Origin: Paramicrosporidium saccamoebae
Lineage: Eukaryota > Rozellomycota
Reading direction: 5' to 3'
NCBI GenBank assembly: GCA_002794465.1
Contig: MTSL01000169.1
Span: 117,931 to 181,930, forward strand
Length of the DNA stretch: 64,000 nucleotides
Positions 19,801 to 30,633 of the stretch are shown in pieces. The translations under genes and the position numbers were made by a program. The notes below the pieces were generated by a model. It had not been told where the DNA came from, ran no database searches, and saw only the letters and a list, made by a program, of their open reading frames with translations. How positions within the stretch are numbered: position 1 is the first letter of the stretch; each line of letters begins with the position of its first letter.

Positions 19801-22800
19801 CCAATATCCCAGCATCGTCATGGCCAGTGTCAGGAATGCTAAAGTAGACGACATTCTTGGTAGCATCAGCTGGACAGAGCTTGGCAATCAGCTCGTCGAA
19901 ACCGGAATGCGCATCAGCCTCCGAGTTGAATGCTGCAAAGGCGCCGGCTCGTCTCTGATGAGTATCCAATGGCGTCATGGCTGGGGAGGACAATTCGTCC
20001 TTGATGGCTGGTGGTGGAGCAGCCACCACCCAAGTGAATACATTTCCGCTAGCTGATGTCTCCAGAAACTCGAATGCTTCAAAGACTCGACGGATGTAAA
20101 TTTCCAAGGCCAATTGCCGTATCTGTAGAGAACGGTGCAGGAAGAAAGAGGGCAGCAAGTCTAGATGATACGAGAGTCCCGATACCAGCTCTGCTATGAA
20201 CGCACCATGCACATTACTGTCATAGGTCAGCAGCTTGGCCTCCATGGCGGCAGTCATCTTTTCAATAGAGGGAAGATGCATGCTCATCAATGCTTCTCGG
20301 GCTCCAAGACTGATGCGCGACAGCTCCTTGCCACTCAGCTTTGTAAGCTGTCGGATTGCAACCACCAAGGACGAGTTGGATGAGAGAGGAGCTCCCTCAA
20401 CCATAGGCAAGACCTGCAACGCCTTTTTCAACACATTGGCCAGGAATATCTGACGGGCCTCGCCAGATTCCCAAGCGGCAAAGAGACGATATGAAATGTC
20501 GAAATTGGTGCCGTTCGCTTCATGCAAACGGCCGAGAATGGTGTCGCTGGTGGGGGCATTGTCGAAAAGCTGTACATTTCGGAAGAATCGATCACAGAGA
20601 TTGGCCAAAAATTGCTGGGCAAAGGCGCTGGGGCCTTTGAGATGCAAGCCGATTTCGCCAAGCAGTGCATTGATGGGTGCTGCGTCGCGAACATCACAAA
20701 TCTTGAGATATTCTCTCAACTCATCAGCGCATCTCAACAAGACGGCTGTTTTGGGCTCACCATTGATGCCCGTCTGGATCAGGTCATAAAGGTTCTCATA
20801 CAGCTTTGCAGGGAGCCGTCCACACATGCCGCTGAGTAGTCCATTACATTTGTAAAAGGGCAGACGAGGATCAGTCAATTCTTCCAAAAACTTGTCTTTT
20901 ATATCCTTGGTCATGTCCGGTGGGATCGCAAATCCATCCACAATGATATCATCCAAGATTCGCACATGTTCGTCAAAGCGTCGATCCAGTCGGTTGCCTA
21001 TCCTCAGTGCTGACAGAATATCTGTGAAGCCGTCCACAAAGGCCTTGGTGGGTTTGACAGCCGAGGGATCCAGCAACTTGATTCTAGCTACCACCTCTCC
21101 CGCCTCCAATGAGCTACCGGGTTGCTTGGTTGGCGAAATGACGCCCGCGTCGCTGACAATCAGTGGCATATACATTTTCATCACCTCCACCTCGGCAATG
21201 GCAGTGCCAGAGGGAACCATGGCACCCTCGGCAACAAGATATCGCACCAACTTTCCAGGACTGGGACTGCGCACGACTGTAGGATCTGATTCCTTTTCAA
21301 TAAGCACTGTTTGGCCTGAGATGGAGAGTCGCAGTCCTTGGGGGTCATCTTTCCCATATAGAACGTATGTCTGATCATTGCGCATGGTCATTAATAGTCC
21401 ACCATCGGCGATACGGACGGTGCGCACTGACAAACTGGTGCCATTCATTTCCAGTGCTAGCCGATCAGCTCCTGTTTGAAGGACACGGAGGGTATACTGC
21501 ACATTATCATACAAAAACTGCAAGTTGACCCTGCGATCCAACAGCTCTGACGGGGGTTTCTGGCCCTTCTGGAGTAACATGGTGGCCTCGGCCAGACGGC
21601 AATCCAACTGTGTTTTGGCGTGCCAGGTGGCACCAGCAACAGTCACTATCATTGGACACACCTTTTCCTGACCAAACTTTTCCCTGATCAGTCCATCGAG
21701 CCAAGCGGTGGTATGGTTGTCTTCGATAAAGCTGCGGGTTTCCAACAGTCGGACGAGATACTCTACAGTGGTTCGAAAGTCGGCTCGGATAGATACTTCC
21801 TTCAGCGCCATAATCATGTGGTTACGTGCTTCCTCCCGATTCTTCCCCCATGCAAAGACGTGGCCAAATTGTGAATCGGCATACTCGTGAATGTTGCCGC
21901 TGGAAGGGATGCTAAAGTAACCCCAAACATCGGGGAAACTGCGAAAAGTCAGTTCGCTCATCTTTCCACCACCCGGCTTGAAGCCTGCCTCGGGATTCTC
22001 GGCAGTGATTCGACACGCAATAACGTGGCCAAAGGACGGCAGCTGCTGAGCAGTTTCAAAGTCAATCAGCGAATCGCCTTCAATATCCTCCAGACCATAG
22101 AGACGACGAATGTCGGGGATGCGATGCAATGGAATACCCATGGCTACCTGAAGTTGAGCGGCGGGGAGATTGACACGTGAGACCATTTCAGTGCATGGAT
22201 GTTCTACCTGCAGACGGGGATTGAGCTCCAGAAACGAGAAGCGTCGATGTTCCACGTCGTAGAGATATTCGACCGTCCCAGTGCTGACATATCCCACCAA
22301 CTTTGCCAAACGGACGGCAGCTCTTTCCATGGAGGCCCATTGCTCCCTGTCGTGGACTATGGTTACAGGCGCCTCTTCAATAATCTTTTGATGACGCCGT
22401 TGGACAGAACAGTCGCGTCCGAATAGCGAAATGGCCTGGCCGTGTTCATCGGCCAATAATTGTACTTCCAGATGACGCGCTGAAGAGGCCAGCTGCATAA
22501 GGAAGATGGGTGATCCGGGTACCTCACGCTGCACATTGTCAAAGCTTACCGCAAAGTCGGCGGGATCACTAACGCTTCGGATCCCCTTTCCACCGCCACC
22601 CTCGCTGGCCTTGATCATTAGCGGAAAACCCACCGTCTTTGCTGCCTCAATACCCTCCTCTACTGTGGTGACACAAGCCCTTTGGTACATTTCCGAGGGG
22701 ATTGTCTCAATAAGGCCATTGTCTTCAGGTTGGCAGGTAATCCCACTGCCGCTCCAGGGTAAACAGGGCACCTCGGCTGTTTGGGCTACAATCATGGATG

Positions 22801-23271
22801 AAATCTTGTCGCCCAACGATCGCATGGCCCCCGCAGGCGGACCAATAAACTGAATTCCCAGTCGACTGAGACCCTCAGGCAGTTTGGGGTTTTCTGAGGC
22901 ATGGCCCCACCCGGCCCACACTGCCTGCACAGCCATCTGCTCCGCCAGTTCCAGAATTAGGGCCACGTTGGCGTAGTTGAGGTTGTTGGCTCCACCGGGC
23001 ACCGAGACATATTCGTCGGCAAGACGGATGTATTCAGCGTTGGCACACAGATCCTCAGGCGTGGCCATGGCAATAAAGTGCACTGCTGACGGATGTCCAA
23101 AGGTGGCATATGACCAGGCACGCACACTGCGCACCTCCTTTGCCGCACCAAGGCCGTTGTTGGCAAGCAACACCCGTTGGATGACCCGGGTGCCGCCATG
23201 TTGTTTGATGTAATCCGACAGTCCTACTGATAAGTACCAGAGAGATGAGTACTGTTGTTCCGTTCGTCCAT
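16856..23271 (-). CDS. ACC1: Acetyl-CoA carboxylase, multidomain eukaryotic type
   Basis: Makes malonyl-CoA from acetyl-CoA, bicarbonate and ATP, the committed step of fatty-acid synthesis. The spliced protein is 2128 residues. A 19-nt first exon (23271-23253) encodes MDERNN. A 29-nt intron (23252-23224: GTACTC, TACTTAT branch, TAG) precedes the large exon 23223-16856. The junction restores RLSDYIKQHGGTRVIQRV before LLANNGLGAAKEVRSVRAW. Biotin carboxylase occupies about residues 20-510, with the ATP-grasp loop EGGGGKGIR. The biotinyl lysine is in EVMKM near 687. The central region follows, then the carboxyltransferase beta and alpha halves (about 1390-2050; SANSGARIGLAEE, RGFSGGQRD). It is slightly shorter than yeast Acc1. 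Confidence 0.96.
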
Positions 23272-23688
23272 CCTTACTGTGGTTTGGGTTATGAGAACGG
23301 TTTGGTTATAACAGTTTTTTGGATTGCAAAAGTGTTATATCGACTATAGTCGGCGGTTATCGGCTGTTCTCTGTGGTTATCGGTTGTTATCCACGGTTAT
23401 TGACTGCTATCAACGAAATGAACACTGCCGATCGATATACACCAATCACATTCCACAACCCCAGTCCATCCTTTATAAGACCACCTGGCAGTGTCAGTGC
23501 TGGTGATTGTATTATGTCAGTGTTGTATTAGTGCTTCTCTAGTGTCGCATTAGCGCTGTGCTAGTGTTTTGATAGCATAGTGTTCCATAGTTTATATCCT
23601 TCCTTTGTTCCTGACACTGGTTCTATCCCATAATAGTCTCGATAGTGCACAATTAATTCAATAAGTTTGTTTCGTCTATACGGTCAGC
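23272..23688. repeat. Divergent promoter region with minisatellite-like repeats
   Basis: No gene. Bases about 23350-23410 hold four imperfect GGTTATCGGYTGTT/GGTTATTGACTG units. Bases about 23500-23600 hold many TAGTGT/TCAGTGT units. A CCAAT box is at 23442-23446. The spacer separates the divergent ACC1 and MFS genes. Confidence 0.55.
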
Positions 23689-24978
23689 ATGGAGGCTACA
23701 AAGACGGACTCTGTTACGTCTTGGAGGAGCTCCCGCCTCGGCACTCTGGCTGTCGCCTGTCTGGCCGTCTTTATCGATATGATCCTCTACGGCATCGTCA
23801 TCCCCATCCAGCCCCGTCTGCTCACCTCCTCGGGGGTGCCCGATTCCAGTCTGGACATCCATCAGGCCATCCTCTTGGCCTCCTATGCCCTCGGAATGCT
23901 CGTCTCCACACCTATATTTGGTATTCTCAGCGACCGTACGGGAAACCGACAGATCCCCATGTTGCTGGGACTGGCTGCTTTGGCGATTTCCACTGTAAGC
24001 TTTGCCTTTGTGCGGACCTTTCGGCTGCTGGTGGCTGCTCGGGTGATGCAGGGTGTGGCCGGTGCTGCCACTTGGGTGGTGGGACTGGCCATGGTAGCCG
24101 ATGCCTATCCCAGCGACGATGGCCTGGGCTTTGCCATTGGGATAGTGTGGAGCTTCCACACAATCGGGGGGTTTCTGGGTCCGCTGGTTGGAGGGTTCTT
24201 TGGCGAGTACTACGGACTGCCCTATCCTTTCCTTCTCTGCGCTGCCCTCTCCGTAGTTGATCTGATTGCGCGACTGGTGATCAAACCCCCGCCACCCCGT
24301 CCAACCACTGGCCAAGCAACCAAAAAGATTGGCATTCTCGCCATTATGCGCAATCGTAAAATCTTTTTGACTCTGATCGCCATTCTGGTATACAGCGGTG
24401 CCTTTACTGCCATTGAGTCGTTTGTGGCTCTCTGGTTGGAGCACGATTGGGGCTATTCCGAGTCCAAGACTAGTCTCTTCATGTTGGCCTTTATTCTACC
24501 CAACATTATCATGGGGATCCTGATTGGCTGGATGGCGGATCGTGTCCCTCGTCACAAGATTATAGCGGCAGGTCTGTTGCTCCATGGACTGGCGACTCCA
24601 CTTATTCCACTGTCCAAAAATGTCGTCTCTTTGCTGATTTTTTCGATAATGTTTGGCATCACATCACCCATCATTGGAACCCCATCGACTCCGTTACTAG
24701 TCACATTGGTAGAACAACAGTTGGGAGGCTCATCATATGCCCAAGTGTATGCCGTCTTCAATATGACATATAGCTGCGGAATGATTGTCGGTCCATGGAT
24801 TGTTGGAGTCATTAAAGCATCTTATGGATTTGCATGGGGCATGATGGTCATTGCCGTCGTGTCGGTCGTGTTCTCCCCGATATTCTGGTTTGGGTGCAGC
24901 GTTGAACTGTCCAAAAAACCTGTCCAGAATGGCGAGGAACATTTGCTGTCGAATATGATTCCTCGAGAGGCGGCATAG
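23689..24978 (+). CDS. MFS transporter, SLC18/DHA1-like (copy 1)
   Basis: A 429-residue, 12-segment major facilitator protein. TM1 contains FIDMILYGIVIPI, resembling the first helix of vesicular amine/acetylcholine transporters. The motif-A loop GILSDRTGNR is between TM2 and TM3. The late motif SYAQVYAVFNMTYSCGMIVG corresponds to the SLC18 VYAIADVAFCMGYAIG-type helix. It is probably a proton-coupled drug or amine exporter; the substrate cannot be read from the sequence. A diverged paralogue with the same motifs is at 48662-50176 on the other strand. Confidence 0.88.
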   Translation: MEATKTDSVTSWRSSRLGTLAVACLAVFIDMILYGIVIPIQPRLLTSSGVPDSSLDIHQAILLASYALGMLVSTPIFGILSDRTGNRQIPMLLGLAALAISTVSFAFVRTFRLLVAARVMQGVAGAATWVVGLAMVADAYPSDDGLGFAIGIVWSFHTIGGFLGPLVGGFFGEYYGLPYPFLLCAALSVVDLIARLVIKPPPPRPTTGQATKKIGILAIMRNRKIFLTLIAILVYSGAFTAIESFVALWLEHDWGYSESKTSLFMLAFILPNIIMGILIGWMADRVPRHKIIAAGLLLHGLATPLIPLSKNVVSLLIFSIMFGITSPIIGTPSTPLLVTLVEQQLGGSSYAQVYAVFNMTYSCGMIVGPWIVGVIKASYGFAWGMMVIAVVSVVFSPIFWFGCSVELSKKPVQNGEEHLLSNMIPREAA

Positions 24979-25184
24979 TCGTTGTATATTTAATCCTTAC
25001 AGTCCGCTCTGACTATCGACCCAATCTTGTGATTCCAGGTGTAGTTGGTATATATGCGTGACTGGCTCTATAGGGCATGGTTCGTATAAAGGTTTGGTTA
25101 ATAGATCCACTCTGATCATACAATAGATAGACTCGTTCGCTATTCCATACACGCTCCCCTATCCACTTGCTAACATTTTTACAT

Positions 25185-26102
25185 TTATTCTGCAACTCTT
25201 TTGGACACGTGATGTGCCTTGATGCCTTGTGATGTGGGCAGTCCAAAGAGGGTCACTTTGGCAGCATCGTAGACTAGTAGCTGGAGGGCTGCCAAAACTC
25301 CAACCATTCCCATCCGAGGAAGCAGGCCAGCCCAGAGACCAGTGATTCCTGTTTGTCGCAACACCGACCACAATCCGCCCTCGGTCACATTGATCTTGGT
25401 TAATACTGTGTCTGCGGGATGGCTGGCTACTGCCGAGGCCACTCCTCCCACAAATCCACTGACCGTCGTCACTGCCAATTGCGCGCCATTGGACATTTCC
25501 TCCCTCTTCAGATGCGAATAGAAAAATTCTTCGCAGGCTTCAAAGGTGGCCAGTTTGACCGCCGTGTAAGGCACCTGTTTCATTAGCAGTGGCGTGAACC
25601 CTTTGTAAAGTCCTCCAAATCCCTCCATAGCCACGACCTTTTGCATTCCCGCTACCGTCCCAGTGGCAAAGCCGGGCTGTGAGACCATCCGAATGCGCAC
25701 TGCCTCAAATGGTGTCAGGAAAATGTCGGCAATGGCCTCGGCTGTCATTCCTGCCGTCAGATACAGCAGAGTAGCATTCTGCTCAGCACGCTCCTGACCG
25801 ATCAATTTTGGAAAGCTTGTTTTGAAGAATTCGTACAGTCCGTACTTGAAGGCACCTTGTGTCAAATATCCATAATTAGTTGGTCCCAGTCCAAGGGTCA
25901 AGCCACGGATTCCCTCGTTGGAACGGATGGTCCGGACAGCAGTTGCAGCATTCGGATAAGCAGTTGGTGAAAGCTGCATACGGGTCTTGACGACATCCAG
26001 GGGAACCATGATGAAATGAGTGAAGCATGCCGCAAGAGCCCCGGAGGCAGCTGCCTTTGTGTAAAAGATGGGATCCTTTTGGAACAGAGGAGAGCCGCTC
26101 AT
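25185..26102 (-). CDS. MIR1: Mitochondrial phosphate carrier, MIR1 type
   Basis: Inner-membrane carrier importing phosphate for ATP synthesis; six TM helices in three repeats. Repeat signatures are VPLDVVKTRMQL, TPFEAVRIRMVSQPGFA and HPADTVLTKIN. Phosphate-carrier-specific blocks include GLGPTNYGYLTQGAFKYG and FTPLLMKQVPYTAVK. The ATG at 26102 (MSGSPLFQKD) gives 305 residues and an N-terminus the length of yeast Mir1. An in-frame ATG at 26225 would add 41 residues of polar sequence. I prefer the shorter form because it also places an ATTGG box (26174-26178) 72-76 bp upstream of the ATG. Confidence 0.9.
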   Translation of the reverse strand: MSGSPLFQKDPIFYTKAAASGALAACFTHFIMVPLDVVKTRMQLSPTAYPNAATAVRTIRSNEGIRGLTLGLGPTNYGYLTQGAFKYGLYEFFKTSFPKLIGQERAEQNATLLYLTAGMTAEAIADIFLTPFEAVRIRMVSQPGFATGTVAGMQKVVAMEGFGGLYKGFTPLLMKQVPYTAVKLATFEACEEFFYSHLKREEMSNGAQLAVTTVSGFVGGVASAVASHPADTVLTKINVTEGGLWSVLRQTGITGLWAGLLPRMGMVGVLAALQLLVYDAAKVTLFGLPTSQGIKAHHVSKRVAE

Positions 26103-26173
26103 TGTTATCCAATCGGAAATTGCCGGGTTGGCGAAGATGCTGTTGTTTACAAGGGATCGTGTCACGGGACCTG

Positions 26174-26178
26174 ATTGG
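26174..26178 (-). promoter_or_regulatory. CCAAT box (ATTGG on + strand) before the phosphate carrier
   Basis: Located 72-76 bp upstream of the preferred carrier ATG at 26102. It would be coding if the longer start at 26225 were used. Confidence 0.35.
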
Positions 26179-26347
26179 TGACAAATTTCAAATGAATTAT
26201 TATTGCTGTGGTTGTACAATTGCATTCAAAGTCGATGGACGTGTAAGAGGGTGCAACAGCACTACAAACCAACCAGTGTCATTTAGTAAGAGGATAGGCA
26301 CACGACGGACCAGGGAGTCTTGACCCTACATTCAGAACTGTCTTTTC

Positions 26348-27666
26348 ATGCTGCAGCGTGACGAGGCTGATTCGGGCCAAAAGAAGCGAACCAGCTACTT
26401 TTATCACGAGGATGTTGGCAATTTCCACTACGGACCAGGACATCCTATGAAGCCACACCGTCTAGCCCTAACCCACGAACTAGTGGTTGGCTACGGACTC
26501 GACCAGCACATGGACCTGTACCGGCCGCATGTAACCAGCGAACAGGAGCTGCTCATGTTCCACTCGGACGACTACATTTCCTTTCTCAAAAAGTACAATA
26601 TTGACATTCCCTCTAATGGTACAGAGTGAATCCAGACACTGTAAATGCGTTTGTAGCCGAGCTGCCGCGCTTCAACATAGTAACGGATAGTCCCATTTTC
26701 GATGGAATGTTTGATTTCTGTCGTCTGTACAGTGGCGGCTCCATTGACGGTGCCCGGCAGATCTGTGCTGGCCAGCACGAAATTGTAGTCAATTGGGCTG
26801 GAGGTTTGCACCACGCCAAGAAGAGTGAAGCATCAGGCTTTTGCTACATCAATGACATTGTCTTGGCGACTCTGGAGCTTCTTCGGCACTTTCCACGTGT
26901 ACTGTACATTGATATTGATGTCCATCATGGCGATGGTGTACAGGAAGCCTTCTATGTGTGTGATCGAGTAATGACACTGTCGTTTCACAAATTTGGCGAT
27001 GGCTTCTTCCCTGGGACCGGGGATTTGCCTGAAGTGGGCACCCGCAGGGGAAAGTACTTTTCTGTCAATGTTCCTCTACACAATGGAATTGACGATGCTG
27101 GCTACGCATACATTTTCCAGCCCGTCGTAGTGGCGTGCATTGAAAACTTCAAGCCGAGCGTCATTGTATTGCAATGTGGCGCAGACTCGCTGGGCTGTGA
27201 TCGGCTGGGGACCTTTAATCTCAGTGTCCATGGCCATGGTGAATGTGTCAAATTTGTAAAGAACTTTGGACTGCCCGTATTGGTTTTGGGCGGGGGAGGC
27301 TACACTATCCGAAATGTATCGCGCTGTTGGGCCTACGAGACCTCCATCCTTGCTGAGATGCCGGTGAGTAATGATCTCCCTGACACTCCTTACTATGACT
27401 TTTACTCGCCCGATTATAAACTTCATCCCGTCACTGGTACCCGTATTGAAAATCTAAATACACGAGAGTATTTGGATGATGTCAAGGCGCGGGTGCTTGA
27501 GAACCTTCGGAGGCTGCAAGGTGCACCAAGCGTACAAATGCACACGGTGCCACATGTAGAAGATTTTGAAAACGAAGTTTTGGATGGAGGCAGTGACAGC
27601 GATTCTGAATGCAGCGTCCTACCCACCGATAGACCCCGTCCGAGTCTAATGAAGGATTTAAAATAA
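26348..27666 (+). CDS. HOS2: Class I histone deacetylase, HOS2/HDAC3 type
   Basis: Zn-dependent lysine deacetylase; Hos2/HDAC3 acts in SET3/NCoR-type complexes. Exons are 26348-26592 and 26625-27666. The 32-nt intron 26593-26624 (GTACAA, CTCTAAT, ACAG) removes a stop codon. The join gives DYISFLKKVNPDTVNAFVAE, aligning without gaps to the HDAC3 loop. The spliced protein is 428 residues. The start SYFYHEDVGNFHYGPGHPMK favours HDAC3 over HDAC1/Rpd3. Catalytic and metal residues are present: GGLHHAKK (His pair), DIDVHHGDGVQ, QCGADSLGCDRLG and GGGGYTIRNV. The acidic C-terminal tail is typical of class I. The stop codon is embedded in AATAAA. Confidence 0.95.
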
Positions 27667-27699
27667 ACCATCTGTGTATATAGATAAAGTAGAGCCTGA

Positions 27700-27810
27700 G
27701 ATGAGAGAGGTTAGATGAGAGATGAGAGATGAGAGTTGAGAGTTGAGAGGAGGACAGAGGGAAGGAATTTTTGGACATTTTGGGCATTTGGGACATTTGG
27801 GACATTTTGT
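27700..27810. repeat. Short tandem repeats before GPATCH1
   Basis: Bases about 27700-27750 are purine-rich GATGAGA/GAGAGTTGA repeats. Bases about 27772-27808 hold about four GGGACATTT units. Both lie between the HOS2 stop and the GPATCH1 ATG at 27815. The frame is open through the second block but contains no ATG there. Confidence 0.6.
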
Positions 27811-27814
27811 GAGC

Positions 27815-29647
27815 ATGGGATTGCAGAGCAAGGGGATGGATTTGCTGGGAACTCCCCTTTCCTCTACCAACAAAAAGTTCGTTCCTGAATGGAAACAAGA
27901 GGCGCGCGACGAACTTGGACGAAAGCATTTCCATGGCGCCTTTACCGGTGGCTTCCAGGCTGGCTACCATAATACCGTGGGGTCGAGAGAGGGCTGGACA
28001 CCAGCTAGCTTTACGGGGGAGAGACAAAAGGTGGAGGATTTCATGGATGAAGAGGATCTTCGGGATAGAAATAGACAGAAACTCGTAACAACGGAGGAAT
28101 ACAATCCAAGGACCCAACAAGTGGTGGGGAGAAGGGATGGAATTGGTTGGCAGATTATGAGGAGGATGGGTTGGAAGGGCGATAGTAACGAAAAAGGTCC
28201 TGCAAGCAACCTGTTAAATTCTAGCATACCTACACGCCATGAAGAGACTATCAAATCTGCCGGATTCGGCGTCAGTGTGTTGGAGGAAGAAGACCAGGAC
28301 ATTTATTCTGGACCAAAAGAGTCCTTTGTGCCATTCATTGATTTCACTAAACAGTCCAGAATACCCCGTTCCACTGAAAAACGGCATGGTAGGCAGGATC
28401 CGGATTGCATAGAGGGATTTGTCCAAGCAATGACCAAAAGTCTGGAAGAAGTGGAATACCCTCCGCCAATTGTCCCAGATAAATTTGTGCCCAAAGGCCT
28501 TGGACTGCAATCTGTCCCCCAGGCTAGGCCGGCTCGGACAATCGAGGAACGAGCAAATGCACTAGGCGAGACCTACGTCTCTCCTGAATGGAAAGAACGA
28601 ACATTGGACACGGCAGCCGAGCTGCTTCCCGAGACCCGGGAATCCTTGCCGGCCGAGTTGGACAGGGTCACTGCGCTGTCTGCGCAGCAGGGATATATGC
28701 CGTTTCAAGTTAATCCCGGCAAGGATGCTCGATATCGACAGTTTCTTGCCCATTACGCATCACCAACCACTGTATCATTGCCTGAGCGGCCTCGTGGCAT
28801 GTCTACTTCTGAATATTATCGTGAACAGGAGGAATTTGTGAAATCGGCAAATATTTACAAGCCACTCGCAGCGAACATGGCATCCAAATTTGTGTCCTCA
28901 AAGAAGCTTTTAGTTTCAGAAGCACCCAAATCAGGACTGCACACTCCTCAACCCAAGCCACTGTCAGTTGCAGATGCGCCCCAAGATGTTCCCGAAAATG
29001 ATCAGTCAGCTCCGCAATATGGTTTAGATACGCGCAAAGTAAGTGATTGGACGCCAACAACCAACTTGTGCAAACTCTTTGACATAGATCCTACTGGTGG
29101 CAAAGATCAAATGCCCGCCAGCGTAAATCCCGTATTAAGCATGGAATCACTGCAGAAGATTGTTTCGGGATCAAAATTCGCCGACAAGGTAGATTTGGAG
29201 ATTTTCGATGCAAAGGAAGAAGCGGTTGAGGAGGAGCAAGTTGAGATTACTGAAAATCTTGACAAGCCTGCCCTCGCGCTCTTTAAATCAATTTTTGAAG
29301 ATGACAGCGAAGATGAAGTGAATGACAGTGGTACAACGGATGGCAATGGGAAAATGGACACTCGGGAAATAGCAATGAGCAATTCTCAGCAATCCATAGG
29401 TCCTGAGAAGACGTCCCTTAAACCTGAATCTTCGAATACACAGGAGGGCATTGCTTTCCATCCAAAGCCTACCAAGCGGAAAAATGCTCCGAGACTTGTA
29501 ACTGTGCTTGATGAGCCAGTGCATATAGTGACTCCCATCGCAGCGCTGCCGAGAATAAAACCAGCAGCAGCGTCGATAGACGATGATGATTGTGCAGAGA
29601 CTGTGGTTGTCAAGAAGAAGAGACCAGATGCCAGCGATTTCTGGTAA
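27815..29647 (+). CDS. GPATCH1: G-patch domain-containing protein 1
   Basis: A 610-residue homologue of human GPATCH1, a late spliceosome (C complex) G-patch protein. The N-terminal conserved domain is clear: FHGAFTGGFQAGYHNTVGS, EGWTPASF and DFMDEEDL. The G-patch follows (DGIGWQIMRRMGWKGD). Further on come short conserved blocks (YVSPEWKERTL, ARYRQFLAHYA) and a long acidic, disordered C-terminus. The nominal frame extends upstream to 27743 through repeats, but the first ATG is at 27815. No intron is required. Its presence fits an organism that still splices many tiny introns. Confidence 0.85.
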   Translation: MGLQSKGMDLLGTPLSSTNKKFVPEWKQEARDELGRKHFHGAFTGGFQAGYHNTVGSREGWTPASFTGERQKVEDFMDEEDLRDRNRQKLVTTEEYNPRTQQVVGRRDGIGWQIMRRMGWKGDSNEKGPASNLLNSSIPTRHEETIKSAGFGVSVLEEEDQDIYSGPKESFVPFIDFTKQSRIPRSTEKRHGRQDPDCIEGFVQAMTKSLEEVEYPPPIVPDKFVPKGLGLQSVPQARPARTIEERANALGETYVSPEWKERTLDTAAELLPETRESLPAELDRVTALSAQQGYMPFQVNPGKDARYRQFLAHYASPTTVSLPERPRGMSTSEYYREQEEFVKSANIYKPLAANMASKFVSSKKLLVSEAPKSGLHTPQPKPLSVADAPQDVPENDQSAPQYGLDTRKVSDWTPTTNLCKLFDIDPTGGKDQMPASVNPVLSMESLQKIVSGSKFADKVDLEIFDAKEEAVEEEQVEITENLDKPALALFKSIFEDDSEDEVNDSGTTDGNGKMDTREIAMSNSQQSIGPEKTSLKPESSNTQEGIAFHPKPTKRKNAPRLVTVLDEPVHIVTPIAALPRIKPAAASIDDDDCAETVVVKKKRPDASDFW

Positions 29648-29835
29648 CCTGTAGATGTACATATAAACCTTTATATATTGCCTGTTTTTGTCCTGTGAAT
29701 CTGGCGATGGGATCGATTCGGGTGCTGTGAGGTGTGCAGTACTGGTCTGTTGATAACGCATTCTCGTAATGAGCACGTAACAGACAGGGGTTTTGACTTC
29801 GAGCCCCACAGCTTTGTTATTTTTGACTCTTGAAA

Positions 29836-30381
29836 ATGTCAAAGCGACAAAGGTTAAGTGAATGGTACGCAGACGAAAAGGACTCTTGTCAATCAGAGAA
29901 TATTCCCATGTCACAGCTGCTAAAGACTGAGGGCGTGGGTGCTGCCGATACTGCTGATATGTGTACCAGTCAATACCCATACCAGCCACCGGAATGGTAT
30001 TCACAACTACACGCCCAATTTACTGCTCTAAAGACGAAAAAGGCACTAAGCGATGCACAATGGTGGTCCTCGCTCCCCACTGGTTTGTCTCCATACTCTG
30101 AATATTTGGTTGACGAGTGTCTTGTGCTATCTACAGAATTGCTACTACTCCGCTCCGGAAATGTGCGGATCTGGCTGAATACAATGTGGCTCCGCGAACA
30201 ACATCGGAATCGGATGTCCCTGCACTTGGTACACGCGAGCTTTAGCGGAATTGCACATGATCAACTTGTAACGCATCTAGTTGATCTTTTAAAGACTGTT
30301 GGTTGTCAAATTAGGCTGTATAATTCCAATGCCATCGGCCAGAACGTCGTGTGTAGAAACTTTACCATTACTCATCGATAA
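29836..30381 (+). CDS. Hypothetical protein, 181 aa
   Basis: Not recognised. It starts at the first ATG (29836). The N-terminus is polar with a KRQR cluster. Residues about 50-75 are aromatic-rich (YPYQPPEWYSQL), and the C-terminal half has alternating hydrophobic residues suggestive of a compact alpha/beta domain. There is no signal peptide, membrane segment or clustered cysteines. It lies tail to tail with the CNNM-type gene, separated by about 250 bp containing a 9-bp tandem repeat. Confidence 0.55.
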   Translation: MSKRQRLSEWYADEKDSCQSENIPMSQLLKTEGVGAADTADMCTSQYPYQPPEWYSQLHAQFTALKTKKALSDAQWWSSLPTGLSPYSEYLVDECLVLSTELLLLRSGNVRIWLNTMWLREQHRNRMSLHLVHASFSGIAHDQLVTHLVDLLKTVGCQIRLYNSNAIGQNVVCRNFTITHR

Positions 30382-30571
30382 CTCTGTGACGAGTTGACTT
30401 AATATGTAATTTAAACATGCAGTACCATTACGCAGCACCATTATGCAGTACATTGTGACCCCCAACCCATACCACCATGCATAATCTACAATACACAACA
30501 CAACAGTCAGTGAGATTCATTCTAGATACTCTTCATATATACTCTTTGTACATCTTATCAATCCTACCAGT

Positions 30572-30625
30572 CATAGCAATCATAGCAATCATATCAACCA
30601 TATCAACCATATCAGCCATATCACT
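30572..30625. repeat. 9-bp tandem repeat, six copies
   Basis: CATAGCAAT twice followed by CATATCAAC twice, CATATCAGC and CATATCACT: six head-to-tail 9-bp units directly downstream of the CNNM-type gene, probably in its 3' UTR. Confidence 0.85.
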
Positions 30626-30633
30626 CTTGTCAA

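Noticed and set aside
26572-26640. Apparent frameshift in the histone deacetylase
   Set aside because: Explained by a 32-nt intron (26593-26624) that restores an ungapped HDAC3 alignment. A 17-nt or 38-nt alternative fits the family worse.
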